Assembly (NCBI RefSeq): GCF_002878395.1
Contig: NC_061118.1
Span: 125,572,829 to 125,636,828, forward strand
From: Capsicum annuum
Taxonomy: Eukaryota; Streptophyta; Magnoliopsida; Solanales; Solanaceae
Direction of reading: 5' to 3'
Length of the DNA: 64,000 nt
Made by a program: the position numbers and the translations under genes. Each line of letters starts with the position of its first letter. The first letter of the stretch is position 1. The notes under the pieces are model-generated. The model ran no database searches. It was not told the DNA's origin and saw nothing but the letters and a program-made list of their open reading frames with translations. Below are positions 46,474-58,823 of this stretch, one piece after another.

Positions 46474-46856
46474 ATTTTGTATCTTATATGAGTGGGGTGT
46501 CGAAATTACAGGACCACCCTTGACAGATTTAACCTATGTGAGTGTGGAAGTAAGTTGCTTCCTATGAAAATCAGGCTTATTCTCAAAAAGCTCGTGAACA
46601 ACCGGGATAGCACAAGGCCGTAATGTGCTGGCTATTAAAGCTTATGTCAACACCTTGATTATTGTGTGTAGACGGTGATACTTTATTTCCTTTAAGCAGT
46701 CATAGTTCAAGTCTGAGACCACTACTGGCTCTAGAGTAAAGGTTAATGTTATATTAAGTGGAGGTTCAATGTCGAGCACACCTTCATTATGCACATTAGT
46801 CTCCCTTCAAATAAATTGGTGAACTCTCTTATTTGAATATTAAAATGAGTGGGGGA
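46474..46856 (+). other. element A 3' internal sequence and polypurine tract
   Basis: Non-coding internal end of element A that resumes after element C. It ends in GAGTGGGGGA (46847-46856) directly before the TGTTGATG start of the 3' LTR. Confidence 0.75.
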
Positions 46857-47703
46857 TGTTGATGTATTTTAATATCAAAATTAAATTGCACAATAATTGA
46901 TAGGCATAAAGTGAAGAAAGTGGTGTCATTATATTTTGATGATTCTTGTAACTTCTAACACTTTATTTGTTCATTAGCTACCACATTATTTTGTGTCTTT
47001 AATCTTATGAATTAGTGATCAAAATGTGGCCATAAGTTTCTTGTAACTTCAACCATTATTCTATCTCTTTATGTATTGTAACTCATATAACATATGAAGC
47101 CCCTAAAACGTTCATCTTCCTCACTTAATATTCACTGCTCCCTCATTTACTAGATGGAAAAATACTACACCTATATAAATGGTGTTTTCTTCCTTGTGTT
47201 ACAGAAAAAACAAAAGAGATGAGTGATAGTACATTGTAACAAAAAAAAGATGATAAGAGTAGATGTAGTAGTGAAAGAGAGAGTTGAGACAAAGAAAATA
47301 TTCTAAGTCTTCAACTATATTCATTATACAAAAGAAAGTAAATATATTAGTGAAAGAAAGAGTTGAGACATAGAAAATATTCTAAATCTTTAACTATATT
47401 CACTATAAAAGAGAGTTTTATATGTTGAAGGAAGGTGTTCTTATAATGGAGCTTTGGACTCTTCAACTAATTTGGAGTTGCTTGAGTTGTACATCGCTGA
47501 TGAATTATTGTATCCTAGAGTGGAAAAGTCAAGAGATATATTGTTGGATCGGTGTAGATTATGCCACAGTGGGCTTGAATCTCCTTAAAGAGAGCGAGAT
47601 ATCCGCGCCTCAGCCAAGAAAAAGATTATTTTATTTTTTCACTTTTGTTCATTTCATTTTCAACTGTGACCATTTATTGTAATTTTGATATGTTACACCA
47701 ACA
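46857..47703 (+). repeat. element A 3' LTR
   Basis: Similar throughout to 17787-18629; it ends ACACCAACA and is followed by the TGTTT duplication. The ORF at 47422-47682 is LTR sequence. Confidence 0.9.
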
Positions 47704-48407
47704 TGTTTTGACTATTTTTTTACCATTAAGGACATTTCGAGTTTGAAAGAGTGATGTCATGTTATCAATCTTTAGATGTTCTTAACTTCACAAAAAATGT
47801 TCTTAAGAGAAGTTTTATGATGAAGGTGAAGATCTATAGACCTATTACTTCACATTCCTTAATATATTGTTCAATGTTTTCCCCTCAAATATAACCATCT
47901 TAGCCATGATGGGCTTCGATCCGGACATTGTCTTTCCACCTGTAATCCTTCCTAACAATGAGAAGGTGAAAACTCTTAATCGTAGAAATATAATTACTAG
48001 CCAACTTATCTCGATCACTATTTGGTTTGGCCAAAAGAGCATGAACTTGTAAGTTCCTATCAAAGAATAGTCGATTCAGTAATATAGTAAAAATGACATG
48101 TTCTACAATGTCTTACGTGGCCTTTTTCTTGGGCTTCGTCGGAGCCCCACTAACAAGAGGTTGGGTGCTGGTGAACTCAGGCGTAGATAATGTTCTTTCC
48201 CGACCAGCAGCTGGCAGAGTCTGACGAGAAGATATGGGTGTCGAAGACATGACGGTTGAAGGATTGTTGAGACTAAGAAGTGAAGTGTTGTTTTTAGATG
48301 GAAAGATGGTTAAGTAAGCATGCTCTGGCGAAAACTTAAAAAGCAAAGAGCCTATGGATTAATAGAAAAATGAAGGGTGTAAAGGCAAATAAGAGACGTG
48401 TGTCTTA
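47704..48407. other. unassigned sequence with weak minus-strand coding signal
   Basis: The minus strand is nearly open from 48346 to about 47845 with one shift and stops (SSTPISSRQTLP, then RDKLASNYIST). I do not recognise the product; it could be a broken gene or transposon fragment. Confidence 0.3.
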
Positions 48408-48411
48408 AATC

Positions 48412-48530
48412 TACATCTATATCTATATCTATAATATATTAAAAGTGTGAAGACCCGTAAAAAAGTGATTCAAACTTTTTACCCTTTATTAAAATGCTTT
48501 GTAATAGACAAAATCGTTTTTTCATATTTT
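48412..48530 (+). mobile_element. Helitron-like 5' end
   Basis: TCTATATCTATAATATATTAAAAGTGTGAAG followed by AAAAAAGTGATTC, the same start as the elements at 59906 and 62023. I found no matching 3' end with hairpin and CTAG to its right, so it is a fragment or its end has changed. Confidence 0.4.
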
Positions 48531-48533
48531 TTC

Positions 48534-49793
48534 TTCAATTATTATATTATTAAATTAAGAGCCCCTTAAATATATGAAAAGAATCCTGATAAAATAAATA
48601 TATGAAAAGAAATTGAGAATCTTAAATTACTTAAAATATACGAATTCTAAAATATATATGAATCCTAAAATATATGGAAAGAAATTAACAGTCCTGAAAT
48701 ATATGTAAAGAATTATATTTTATTTTAATTAAATATATAGGGTTGACATAAACGTTCCAACCCTTGGATCCAAATTCTTTTTTATCTTTTCACATTTTTT
48801 TTTTACAAATATGAGATTTTCTCTATGGGGCCGGGTTTTAAGCTTATGTTTGATGCTTTTTTTATTATGTTGTTGTTTGAATTTACCTTTAAAATAAGTT
48901 TATGTTCTTTTGTTGTTGGTTTAAATTAGGCTTAACAAAATTGAATATTCTTTAACTTATAAGATTTTTTTTGCATAATCTTAAATTATTCCCTCCGTAA
49001 ATAATTCATTATTGATGTATTCTTTAACTGTGCAGATGAAGAAAGATTTGTGTAAAACGTGCAAATGAGACTTCATACCGATTACGAGTAAATTTAAGAT
49101 ATGTTTTTCCTGTTTTAAATTTTATTTCTTATTCGTGTTAGTTATATTTCTTATTATTTTTCCTTCAATTATTATATTATTAAATTAAGAGCCCCTTAAA
49201 TATATGAAAAGAATCCTAATAAAATAAATATATGAAAAGAAATTGAGAATCTTAAATTACTTAAACTATACGAATTCTAAAATATATATGAATCCTAAAA
49301 TATATGGAAAGAAATTAACAGTCCTAAAATATATGTAAAGAATTATATTTTATTTTAATTAAATATATAGGGTTGACATAAACGTTCCATCCCTTGGATC
49401 CAAATTCCTTTTTATCTTTTCACATTTTTTTTTTTTTACAAATATGAGATTTTCTCTATGGGGCCGGGTTTTAAGCTTATGTTTGATGCTTTTTTTTTGT
49501 TGTTGTTGTTTAAATTTACCTTCAAAATAAGTTTATATTCTTTTGTTGTTGGTTTAAATTAGACTTAACAAAATTGAATACTCTTTAACTTATAAGATTT
49601 TTTTTGCATAATCTTAAATTATTCTCTCCGTAAACAATTCATTATTGATGTATTCTATAATATGTTTGTGCAGATGAAGAAAGATTTGTGTAAAACGTGC
49701 AAATGAGACTTCATACCGATTACGAGTAAATTTAAGGTATGTTTTTCCTGTTTTAAATTTTATTTCTTATTCGTGTTAGTTATATTTCTTATT
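48534..49793. repeat. 630-base tandem duplication
   Basis: 48534-49163 and 49164-49793 are near-identical, both running from TTCAATTATTATATTATTAA to TTAGTTATATTTCTTATT. Differences are a few substitutions and length changes in T runs, so the event is recent. Non-coding. Confidence 0.95.
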
Positions 49794-52700
49794 AAGGCTT
49801 AATTCAAGTTAATACTCTTTCGCATTAATACTCTTTCGCAGAATCATACTTACATTTAAAAAAAAAACTATTGAGAGAAAAATCAAGTGAAAATTATGAT
49901 TTGTCATGATAACAAATAAATCATAGTGTCAAATAAGTATCAAACAAAGTCACTTATTGGCTAGAAAATAAAACAAAATGGGGATTAAAGATTTCATGAA
50001 TTAGCAAATCAAATTTATAGCCTATTTCATTCTTCCATCAGGTTCTTAGAGATGGATGTTAGGGATAATTTGCATCTCAATATATATTTTAGTGTCGTCA
50101 TCAAGACTCTAAAATATATTTTTTCTTTCAAAGTATAATATTAGATAATTGATATTTTAATGTATTATTTTTTTTCATATATTTATTTCATAATTTATAA
50201 TTATTAGTTTTGAATGAGAAGACACATGGCATGGAATGTGATTTTACTTGTCTTGACGTGGGTGGTATGGAAAGAGAAATGGGAGATCTTTCGAAGGGTA
50301 CGCTTTTCTCTATTAAGAAATCAATGACTTTAAATAAATTTGAGTCATAATAGTAAAATTTTTTAAGACGGATCACGTATATTATTCGATATAAATAATA
50401 ATAATGTATTCTTTTATATACACTTATTATTATCATCATACACACATGCAAAACACATACACTTCGAACAAAGAAAGATGTGAACCTAGGTCATCTTGCA
50501 GCTCCAAGCCAATCACAGCAAGACATGTGGCAAGCACGTTAATGTTACGGGACACACATCGCGTCGTGTGTCAAGAAGTTTTATCTGTTCCCACGCCAAA
50601 AGGTTTGGAACTCTTCCTCTTTCCGGTTTCAAGTCAATGAGTACGGAAAAGTGGAAGCTTATATGGCTAATTGACACGTATTAGTTTACGCGCATCAAGA
50701 GCGTGAATATGAAGATCTGATACTCAAGATTGGCCATACAAGCTACTATACAAGGAAAATAATTTGCTACAATTTTTCATCTTTTTTAATATTTACGTGT
50801 TTATTATAGTCGAAAACATAAATACTTGGCACTCTCTCCACCTTCTGATCTTTCATCTCTACGCTTGATGGGCCTGTATTGTATCTCGCAATTGGTTGAT
50901 GTATTTTTTTGCTTTATATACTTGGCAAGGGCCACAAAGAGTCAAAATAAAGCATTTTTTTTTTTGAAAAAAAATGAGATACTTGACCAAGCCATTAGGA
51001 AAGGAAAAATTATTTTGAATCCGGTGACTGCTTTTACGTACTAATATAGGACATTAAGTAACATAATTTAATTGGAGAGAATAAAAAGTTACATAATTTA
51101 ATTTAAATACTTTTGTGCAACACCATCCGTGAAAGCTGCAACACAAATGGAAAAGAGGGAATTATCCATCTCAAAAGTTTTCATCATGATTAATACTGAG
51201 ATGTTGCTTATATACACCATTTTCCTACATTAATAAAAACAAGTTCGAGCTGAAAATAGTACAGCGGATATGGGCGGAAACGGCTACGCTGCAGCTACTT
51301 TGTTATCAATATGAGCCATGACGAAAACCATGAGTCCAAAAAACTAGGTCAACATGTTAGGCCTTGTTTACCACAAATAAATGAACATGAAAAAGAGTAG
51401 CTTTTGTATTAGAGCAAGAAAAAAAAACAAGTACTTCTATGGCTTCACCTACTTATCTATTCATGAATACAAAGACCAGTGATTACTTTGTATAAGCATG
51501 AAAACATCAAATCAAATATGTAAAATCACTCATTTAATCAAAAAAATGCCCCATTCCTCGAGATGCATACTTCATGGGCTAAAAATAGTTCGCAGGACAA
51601 GGTGTAACTCCAGCTTAAACGAGATTGAAACTACTATAGGTCAGGACAAACATCTTTCTAAGAATGGAGATCACTACCCTATTTCTTAAAAGGATTATCC
51701 CATCAGAAGGTTAATTATGACCATCAACAGACTGGAAACTATGGAAGCCAGGTTCTTCCTTACTAAGAAGACACCTTCTAATTGCTAACCTAGAGACCAA
51801 AAGGTCCAAACAAGATGGCATAAATTTTGGCACTGAACCAAAAACCAAGCTTCAATAGAAGATGATTTGATCCTTAGTCCCTGGCACTGAAACAGGCAGG
51901 AGAAGTCCAAGCAGGACGTCTCCCTGGAAGCTTCAACATCCATATAACCATACTGTAAACTACAGTTGAAAACCAGAGCTTTCAGCTTCTTCTATAGTAA
52001 AAACCTTGAGACCGACAAAGACAGACCAAAACATATGGAGCTGAACCGAAACGTGCCAAGCTCCATAACAGAAAAAATTTGTTCCAGGCACTCACAATTT
52101 ATCAAATTAGACAATTTTAAGGACCATCCTTTAAATAAAACAGAAGCACTAATTATGTCCAAAACATACTCATTAAAGAGATAGGAAGGTAATGAGAACA
52201 AAAGGGAAAATGGAGAGTGTAGAAGACTGATTGGAAGTATTCCGGCAAAACAAGTCATTCAATCTAACATTAAGGAGCAGAATGCAGATGGTGAGAGTAC
52301 ATTGGTTTGTACATTGATACAACAAAGTAGATTATCTAAAATTGAGTGAATGTCGTGGTATTAAATTTGAGTCCTCAATGAAATATTGAAAAAGAGCGAC
52401 AGAGACACTGAAGAACATTAGAGGATGAAAGAACCAGATTCTCGTAGATCTATAACAGAGTTTATAGTACTTGTGTCTGATAGTTCAACATTTATACTTC
52501 TACCAAGAACAATGATAGAAACATATAAGAAGCAGAATGAGGATCTCCAAATGATATTTATTGACCTAGTGAAACATAGAATAGAATGACAAAAAGAAAT
52601 CTACTGGGTATATTGAAAAGAGAAGTCCACAAATATATAGAATAGAATAACAAAAAGAAATCTACTTGGTATATTGAAAAGAGAAGTCCACAAATGTACC

Positions 52701-54308
52701 AGAAATGGTTTGCAAGTATTCTGAACAGGGAGAGAGAATACATTTTGGTTGGCCATATCCCACATGAACCAACAAATCAGTCGGTAAGTGTAACATTATG
52801 GTGATTGAAGGAGCTAAACAGAGAATGGTAGATTAAACCTTACATTAGGTCCGGTGCTGACCAAGAGTCATTTAAATATGATCAGAGATACGTTTCCAGT
52901 GAACCATAAGTGTGAGATTTAAGGGAACTCTAAAATGAAGTGTGAAAGGAAACTCTAAAAGGCCGTGGAACACAATTTTTAGTAGTATAGAAGGCACGAA
53001 TAGAGCGGAAGGGATACAGGATTCATATTAGCTAACGCTTGCCAAGAATACTTGGTGGACTATTGACAGATTGGAAATATTAAACAAGCAAGATGCTATA
53101 AAACTCACGTCTTATACTAAGGACTCAATGACCTTCACCAAGAAAAGATGAGATGACAAAGCATAAATAAGTGAAAAGATGTGCAGAAGTGTCTTTTCCC
53201 CTTCCTTAACTAGGCTAGAGAGAGCCTACTGATGAAGGATTTAGACAGGAAAAGTCCAAAGACTTGGGAATTTTTTTCTGAGTACTTAGATAATTTTGAG
53301 TTGTAATTAAATAAAACAATGCAAGAGGTGGCAGATCATTATTATGCGCACAGAATAGTCACAAGGCAATCAATAAGAAAATTGAACAAATTGTTTGCCT
53401 TTTCACTTATATTTCTCTATTCTTAAATTTAATTATGGTTTTACTCTTCCGCATCAAAGATCTAAAAGGCTGTCAAGAGTGAAATGGATTTGTATTCCCT
53501 TTTCTTTTTCAGTAAAGTGAATAGATGAACTGAAAGATATCGAAAATAGATGCAAGATAGCTAAAGACAAAAAGGACAGCATCAAATTAGATAGAAACAC
53601 ATACTCAATGAGATATCTTGGAAGCAATTGGCACTGGAAACTGCAGAACTATGACTATGTGGAGCAGCAAAAGCTTTAACCCAAGCTAAGCACAAGAAAT
53701 TTTCCTTCTTTAGAGGATCTTGAGAATTTGGAGATGCTCACTTGTTATTATGATATACCTAGTAGTGCTCATGCACACAGTAGAGATTTATCCGAACTCA
53801 CAGGATGAGCACATGAGCCATGCGTCGTCATATCAGCAAGACATGATCTTACTGAAGAAGCTGAGAGCAAAGAGGAATCAGCAACAAGATACTGAAATCC
53901 ATGTAACATGAGCTTGACAGCTGATAAAAGTTAAAGTTCCGTTTAAAGTTAAAAGGGCATGGGAAAGTAGGAGAAAGTTGGAAGCCACATTCATCAAATG
54001 ATAAGAACTGATGACAGACCATCAAAGGAAAGATAACTTCCTACGAAGTTCTAACCAGAGCAGATGAAAAGAGCCTATCAGGCAACATGGCTGAACCTAT
54101 ATAGGCAGAAAACAGAACAAGCGGTCCAACTTTATGAATTCTTTGCAAACGTTCCTACAGAGAAGAAGTTTAGTACGCCTATGCCAAATGACACCCTCTC
54201 CAGCACGAGAACCTACCATATCCTAGAGAGGAACTTCTGAAGAACGAACCTCGACATTTAGTCAGGGTCGCACCTTCACCTTCAGAAAGGAGATGTGTCC
54301 TTATTGCT
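49794..54308. other. intergenic sequence downstream of the KH gene
   Basis: I see no supported gene. A 61-base unit is duplicated at 52577-52637 and 52638-52698. The ORFs of 60-88 codons show no domain, signal or conserved pattern. GC is slightly raised at 50470-50700, with ACGT-containing motifs (CACGTATT, GCACGTTA), which might be an old promoter. The part nearest 54308 should contain the KH 3' UTR; I could not fix a poly(A) site. Confidence 0.5.
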
Positions 54309-57300
54309 TCAAGTCGCCATTATGAATGCCTGAATCAAGTTTTCAGCAGCACGCTTCTGTTCCTGTGTACCAGATATTATAGCAATTTGATCACCTCGAG
54401 AAGATTTGGAATCGATTATATCCACGGCTGCTCCAGATATCTGCAAGAGGATCTATGGCTTTAAGAAAGTAACCAACCATATCAAAGTAGTCATAAGATA
54501 CCAGGACTTGCAATGCAAGTAATACCTACGACAACAAGATAAAGAAACTAGTATCTAACATTCGATATGAAAGTATTCATGCATAGTGGCATGCAAGGAG
54601 ATGTGTAGTGCACATTCACATGTACAAAACAAAAAGATCCATTTGTTATCTATTCTTTGGGTTGAGTAGGCTGAACATAAGAAGTTGCTAGGCAGAAGTG
54701 TCACTGGTAACACCAGCAACAATAACAACATACCCAGTGCAATCCCACATACCGGGTCTGGGGAGAGTGTTGCATACGCAGCCTTACCCCTGCCTTGTGA
54801 AGGTAGAGAGGCTGTTTCCGATAGTCCCTCGGCTCAAGTAAAGCATATCAAATCAGTAAGAAAAGGAAATATGGTAGTGATGAAACCATATAAAAAATAA
54901 AGAAGAAACAACACCGCCTTGACCAAAGTGTAAATGCCACATCAAGAATAGTAGAGATGCAGGATGAAGCTAGTGTTTGAAATTCAAAGCCTGTATCATT
55001 TCAACAACCATGAAATTATAACACAAAGGGAGATAAGTGACGGGCATAAAAAATCAAGTTATAAACAGGGCTCAAGAAGCTACTAACCTTACGGATATTG
55101 TCAATGTTTGAGCCACCTTTACCCACAACTTTACCAACCGCATGTCCTGGGATAACCATCTCTATAGCTGAGGGTGGAGGCAATCTGCTCAAAGACATAA
55201 TACGGCTCAGAATAAATGGCATAATGATTTGGCAAGAGGGGAAGTACAAATTAATTCACCAGCATAAAGTACTTACGCGCCATATAACTTTGAGGAATAT
55301 GAAGAGAATGTTCCATAGCCATCGTCCCCCATCTTTCCACATAAAAAGCAGTGTAAGTAACATCCAGGAACAGTGAAAGTTAAAAGACCAACGATAAAGA
55401 AAAGCATTCAGCAAGAAGCGGATTCCATGGCACCATGAAGCGGACAAAGATTTAGAAAATAGAGTCATGAACTTCACTACTAGTAAATCCATGAAGATTG
55501 CAAGATACACATCAACAGTGATTGGAACGTTCATTATGTTGAACATGAAATGCAGCAAAAATCAGGTGTATAAACAAGGGCGGAGCCACCTTATGGTTGG
55601 GGGTTCACACGAACCCCCTTCGGCGGAAAATTATACTATTTATACATGGTTAAACTTATTTTTTATGTATATATAATTGATGTTAAACCCCCTTCGGCTA
55701 GTTCGTGTGCCTACTACTTTCAATTTTGAACCCTCTTGGTGAAAATTCTGGCTCAGCCAGTGTGTAAATGCCACACCCGATCAACTATGCATGTATATGA
55801 CTTCAGCATATTCGTAAAACAACCTCATTATGAGATTAACATCTCCATTAGTTAGACTAATTCATATGAATGGAGAAGAAAGATAGGTCCACCCAAAAGA
55901 CATTAATGTACAGTTTCAAAAAAGGAATGACATTAATGTAACTTCTCCATATCTACCTAACTTTAAAGTAATTGATAATAAAAGAGGGACCAGAGGATAA
56001 CATGTTTTCCGGACTATTCATTACTCTCAACATCTCTCCTATGCCAAAGCGAGATACTGTAATCTGCATATCTTCATCAAGAAAAGTTTAGATATTCACA
56101 AGCTCCAAATACTTTATTTCTTGAATCACCTTATAACAGCTATTTCATTAAAAAAAAATATGCGTGGGTGTGGGTGTGGGTGTGGGTGTGGGTGTGGGTG
56201 TGGGTGTGGGTGTGGGTGTGCGGGGAGGACAAGTAACATAAGATGCAGTTTACAAGGCTGAAATTTTTTATTAAAGTAGACAGATACACAACAGCATGGA
56301 AATCAAACTTTCTGGCATGTAGGGAAGGCAGAAGTGTACCGAGAGCGACTCATGACCATATCGACTGCCCGAAGAACGCATTCCAACACCATTCCCAGTT
56401 TCAACCCTATGTTCATAGCTCAAAGGAGCAGCTGGAGAAACATTGGGCAACACTGGAGCGAACGAAAAACCAGTACCACCCGAGCGTAAAGAATCAGCCC
56501 CTGCAGATGGATTAAGATTACCTTCACGGCCTTTTACAACATCGTCTCTGAGCCTCAGTACAATCTGGATAAGGGCATCCCTCACACTACTAACTTCCCC
56601 AGAGACCTACATGTTTTAAAGATGGCTCAACCACTTGAGGAAATATAATGATAAGTAACTAAAAGACAGCTCAATAATTAACTATTATGAAAGACAAACC
56701 TCAACAAGTTCATCATTTGAATCCGCACACTTGGGCTTCTCGCCTTTTGAGATACGTACATCAGCTTTAGTTCTCTTCCGGATTTCATTGACGATTGAAC
56801 CACCTTTCCCAATGATGCATCCAATAATCTTTGACGGAACAAGTAGACGAAAAGTTACAGTATCCTCATCTTCATCATTTATTTTCCCTTGCAGCAGCAG
56901 TACAGCTTCAACTGCCATGGATTTAAGATCATCCACTGACTACAGAAAACCAAATACTGAATATTGTTAATACATGGAATACAAGAGTGGAGATGAAACT
57001 ATTGTTATATAAAGTTAACTGCAAAAGCGAAAAAAAAAGCCTATTAATAATGTTTCTTGCATCAAATAAAATAAAATATATACCACCCTGTTCCTGAGCA
57101 ATCTAAGGTACATATTTACCAACTGGAACACACGTTACAGGTCTATCATGTAAAAGCCTCAAAGATCAGAAATGGGAGTAAAAGCACATAATCTTCTTAT
57201 TCCTTCTAGTAAGGAAAAAAAAGAGATGTAAATCCGTCACCAATGCTTATTGTGTAAAAGTTTGTTTCACAATGATCAAAGAGAAGAAAAGCACTGGCAA

Positions 57301-58790
57301 ACTAGGTTGCTCGCACTCTTCAAAAATGTCGGCGGATGCTTGTCGGATTCTCCAAAAGTAGTGTATTTTTGGAGAATCCGGCATAGGTGCAGCATCAAAA
57401 GTGAAGAGTCTGCTCAACTTAGCTGGCAAATATGACAGGAGAGGTAAGCAATGCAGTACACTTCCACAAAAAGAAAGAAGACTGCTAAAAGGCCAAAATT
57501 CACCAACTCGGGGACTAAAGAATTCTGAAGAGAAAGCAATACCTCAGTGGAAATGACTGTGATAATGCACTGATCACGATCAGCTTTGGCATCACAAACC
57601 TCGATACGAGCACCACTTGCTTGCCTTACACTTTTAATCGAAGCTCCTCCTTTGCCAATAACACGCCCAATATTGTTAGTAGGGCACAGCACTCTAATAG
57701 TCAATTCCTCGGTTTGAGAGGCACCGCTGTAACCAGAAACCATGGGAAGAGCAGAAGAATAAATAGGCCATGTGTTTCCTGCATCCACATAACCTGGAAG
57801 CTCTGGGATATGTGTGGTACCCAAAACAGATGGAACAGATCGAGATGGCATAATAGGATCCATACTTGGATAAATACCAGCTGCTGGATATATGGGAACA
57901 TCTGAAGGAATAATAATACTTGGACGAACTTCAGGAACATTGGTAGTAAGAGGAATTTCTTCCTTCGGTGTGAACTTGTACATGATTGCAGAAACAGCAA
58001 AGAGTGCTCTCCTTACACATTCTGGGTCACCAGTTATCTGAGTTAAGTAAGAAACTGTCAGCTCATGCATAAATTACAAAAATTGACTCAAAACAACAAA
58101 AATTCAAGAAATATTTTCCTGATAGAGGCAGAATGTAAAGTTACAAGCTTCGCGCGACACACTAACACTACTTAAGTATCGATGAATACTTTAAAAAAAA
58201 AAAAAACTAACCAGAACAAAGTTATCAAACTCGAGTGCACAGGAATGTGCTGGATCACTAGCATCTCTGGGAACTACTTTAACATTTGCCCTCATCTTGC
58301 TTCTCAACTTCTTTATGGTGGTACCAGATTTACCAATGATATTAGCAGATTGACTAGAAGGAACAAGAAGCTGGCACTCCTCTTTATCCTTCCGTTTCTT
58401 ATCAGATTCTCCAATTGCAGCCAAAGCATTTGCAATTGCCGTATAAACCTTAAGAAGGGCATCCTGAGCCGTGCAAAGAGGTTTTCTCTCACTGAAATCC
58501 TCATCAATCTCAACCTCTTCCTTTTCCTTTACATAGCAATAAATAATTATAACTCTATCCTTCGCACCTGGAAATGGATCCACCACCTTGACCTTTGCCT
58601 TCGTTTCCGATCTAATCGAATTTATAACCTTCCCATTCTTTCCAATAACACTGCCAATCACATTATTTGGGCATAGAATTCGGTAAACTACTAGCTCGTC
58701 ATCGCCTTTCTCATCTCTCTCCGCTGTCTTCCTCTTCTGGTTCTTGTTATCCCCGTCATCCCTACGTGATCTTTTTCCAGTCTCACCCAT
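54309..58790 (-). CDS. KH-domain RNA-binding protein, five KH domains
   Basis: Six coding exons on the minus strand: 58790-58212, 58037-57543, 56939-56700, 56606 to 56350 or 56340, 55184-55088, 54440-54309; about 600 residues. It starts MGETGKRSRRDD; in-frame ATGs at 58814 and 58856 exist, but this start suits the family. Five KH domains show intact GxxG loops: GKNG, GKSG, GKGG, GKGG and GKGG, the last split across exons 5 and 6. The closest match I know is Arabidopsis At4g18375/At5g46190, of the HEN4/PEPPER/FLK kind of multi-KH proteins, which bind RNA and influence pre-mRNA processing. Splice sites fit GT...AG with phases agreeing, except at the end of exon 4: exon 5 needs phase 2, which fits a weak donor after 56350 better than the stronger GTACAC after 56340. 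It ends IQAFIMAT, stop TGA. No disabling change seen, so probably functional. Confidence 0.92.
54711..54836 (-). mobile_element. TS SINE in KH intron 5
   Basis: Minus-strand sequence begins GAGCCGAGGGACTATCGG, continues AACAGCCTCTCTACCTTC, and ends in a TTG-rich tail, the characteristic Solanaceae TS SINE. The tRNA-derived 5' part appears truncated. It lies on the same strand as the gene. I could not see a clear target duplication. Confidence 0.85.
55575..55760. mobile_element. hAT-type MITE in KH intron 4
   Basis: Ends CAAGGGCGGAGCCA and, read inward from the right, CTGGCTGAGCCA; flanked by TGTATAAA (55567-55574) and TGTGTAAA (55761-55768), 7 of 8 matching. 186 bases, non-coding. Confidence 0.7.
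56164..56220 (+). repeat. (GGGTGT)n microsatellite in KH intron 4
   Basis: About nine six-base units. The + strand carries successive GGG runs with 3-base loops, able to form a G-quadruplex; the transcript (minus strand) carries the C-rich form. Confidence 0.95.
57305..57420. mobile_element. small inverted-repeat element in KH intron 2
   Basis: Terminal repeats GGTTGCTCGCACTCTTCA and, read inward, AAGTTGAGCAGACTCTTCA. An inner palindrome around CGGATTCTCCAAAA / TTTTTGGAGAATCCG (57344-57380) gives a strong hairpin. MITE-like; no clear target duplication. Confidence 0.6.
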
Positions 58791-58823
58791 AAGAATTACC
58801 CCTAGATGCACCATAAAAAGTTG

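Larger units (their letters stand above)
17787..47703 (+). mobile_element. copia element A, host of the nested stack (TSD TGTTT)
   Basis: Two LTRs of 843 and 847 bases (17787-18629 and 46857-47703) bound 29.9 kb. Both run from TGTTG to CAACA. The five bases before the left LTR (17782-17786) and after the right LTR (47704-47708) are both TGTTT. The LTRs therefore belong to one insertion, although nearly all sequence between them comes from later insertions. Own internal sequence remains at 18630-19998 and 46474-46856. Confidence 0.9.

Noticed and set aside
50404..50684. Possible gene start (78- and 62-codon overlapping ORFs)
   Set aside because: Slightly GC-richer DNA, but no domain, no consistent frame and no splice pattern.
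52577..52698. Possible CRISPR-like or functional repeat array
   Set aside because: Only two adjacent 61-base copies without spacers in plant DNA; a simple tandem duplication.
57701..58000. 99-codon minus-strand ORF in another frame
   Set aside because: Out-of-frame shadow of KH exon 2.
57621..58676. + strand ORFs of 94 and 164 codons
   Set aside because: Antisense to KH exons 1 and 2, where the minus strand has recognisable KH domains and proper splice sites.
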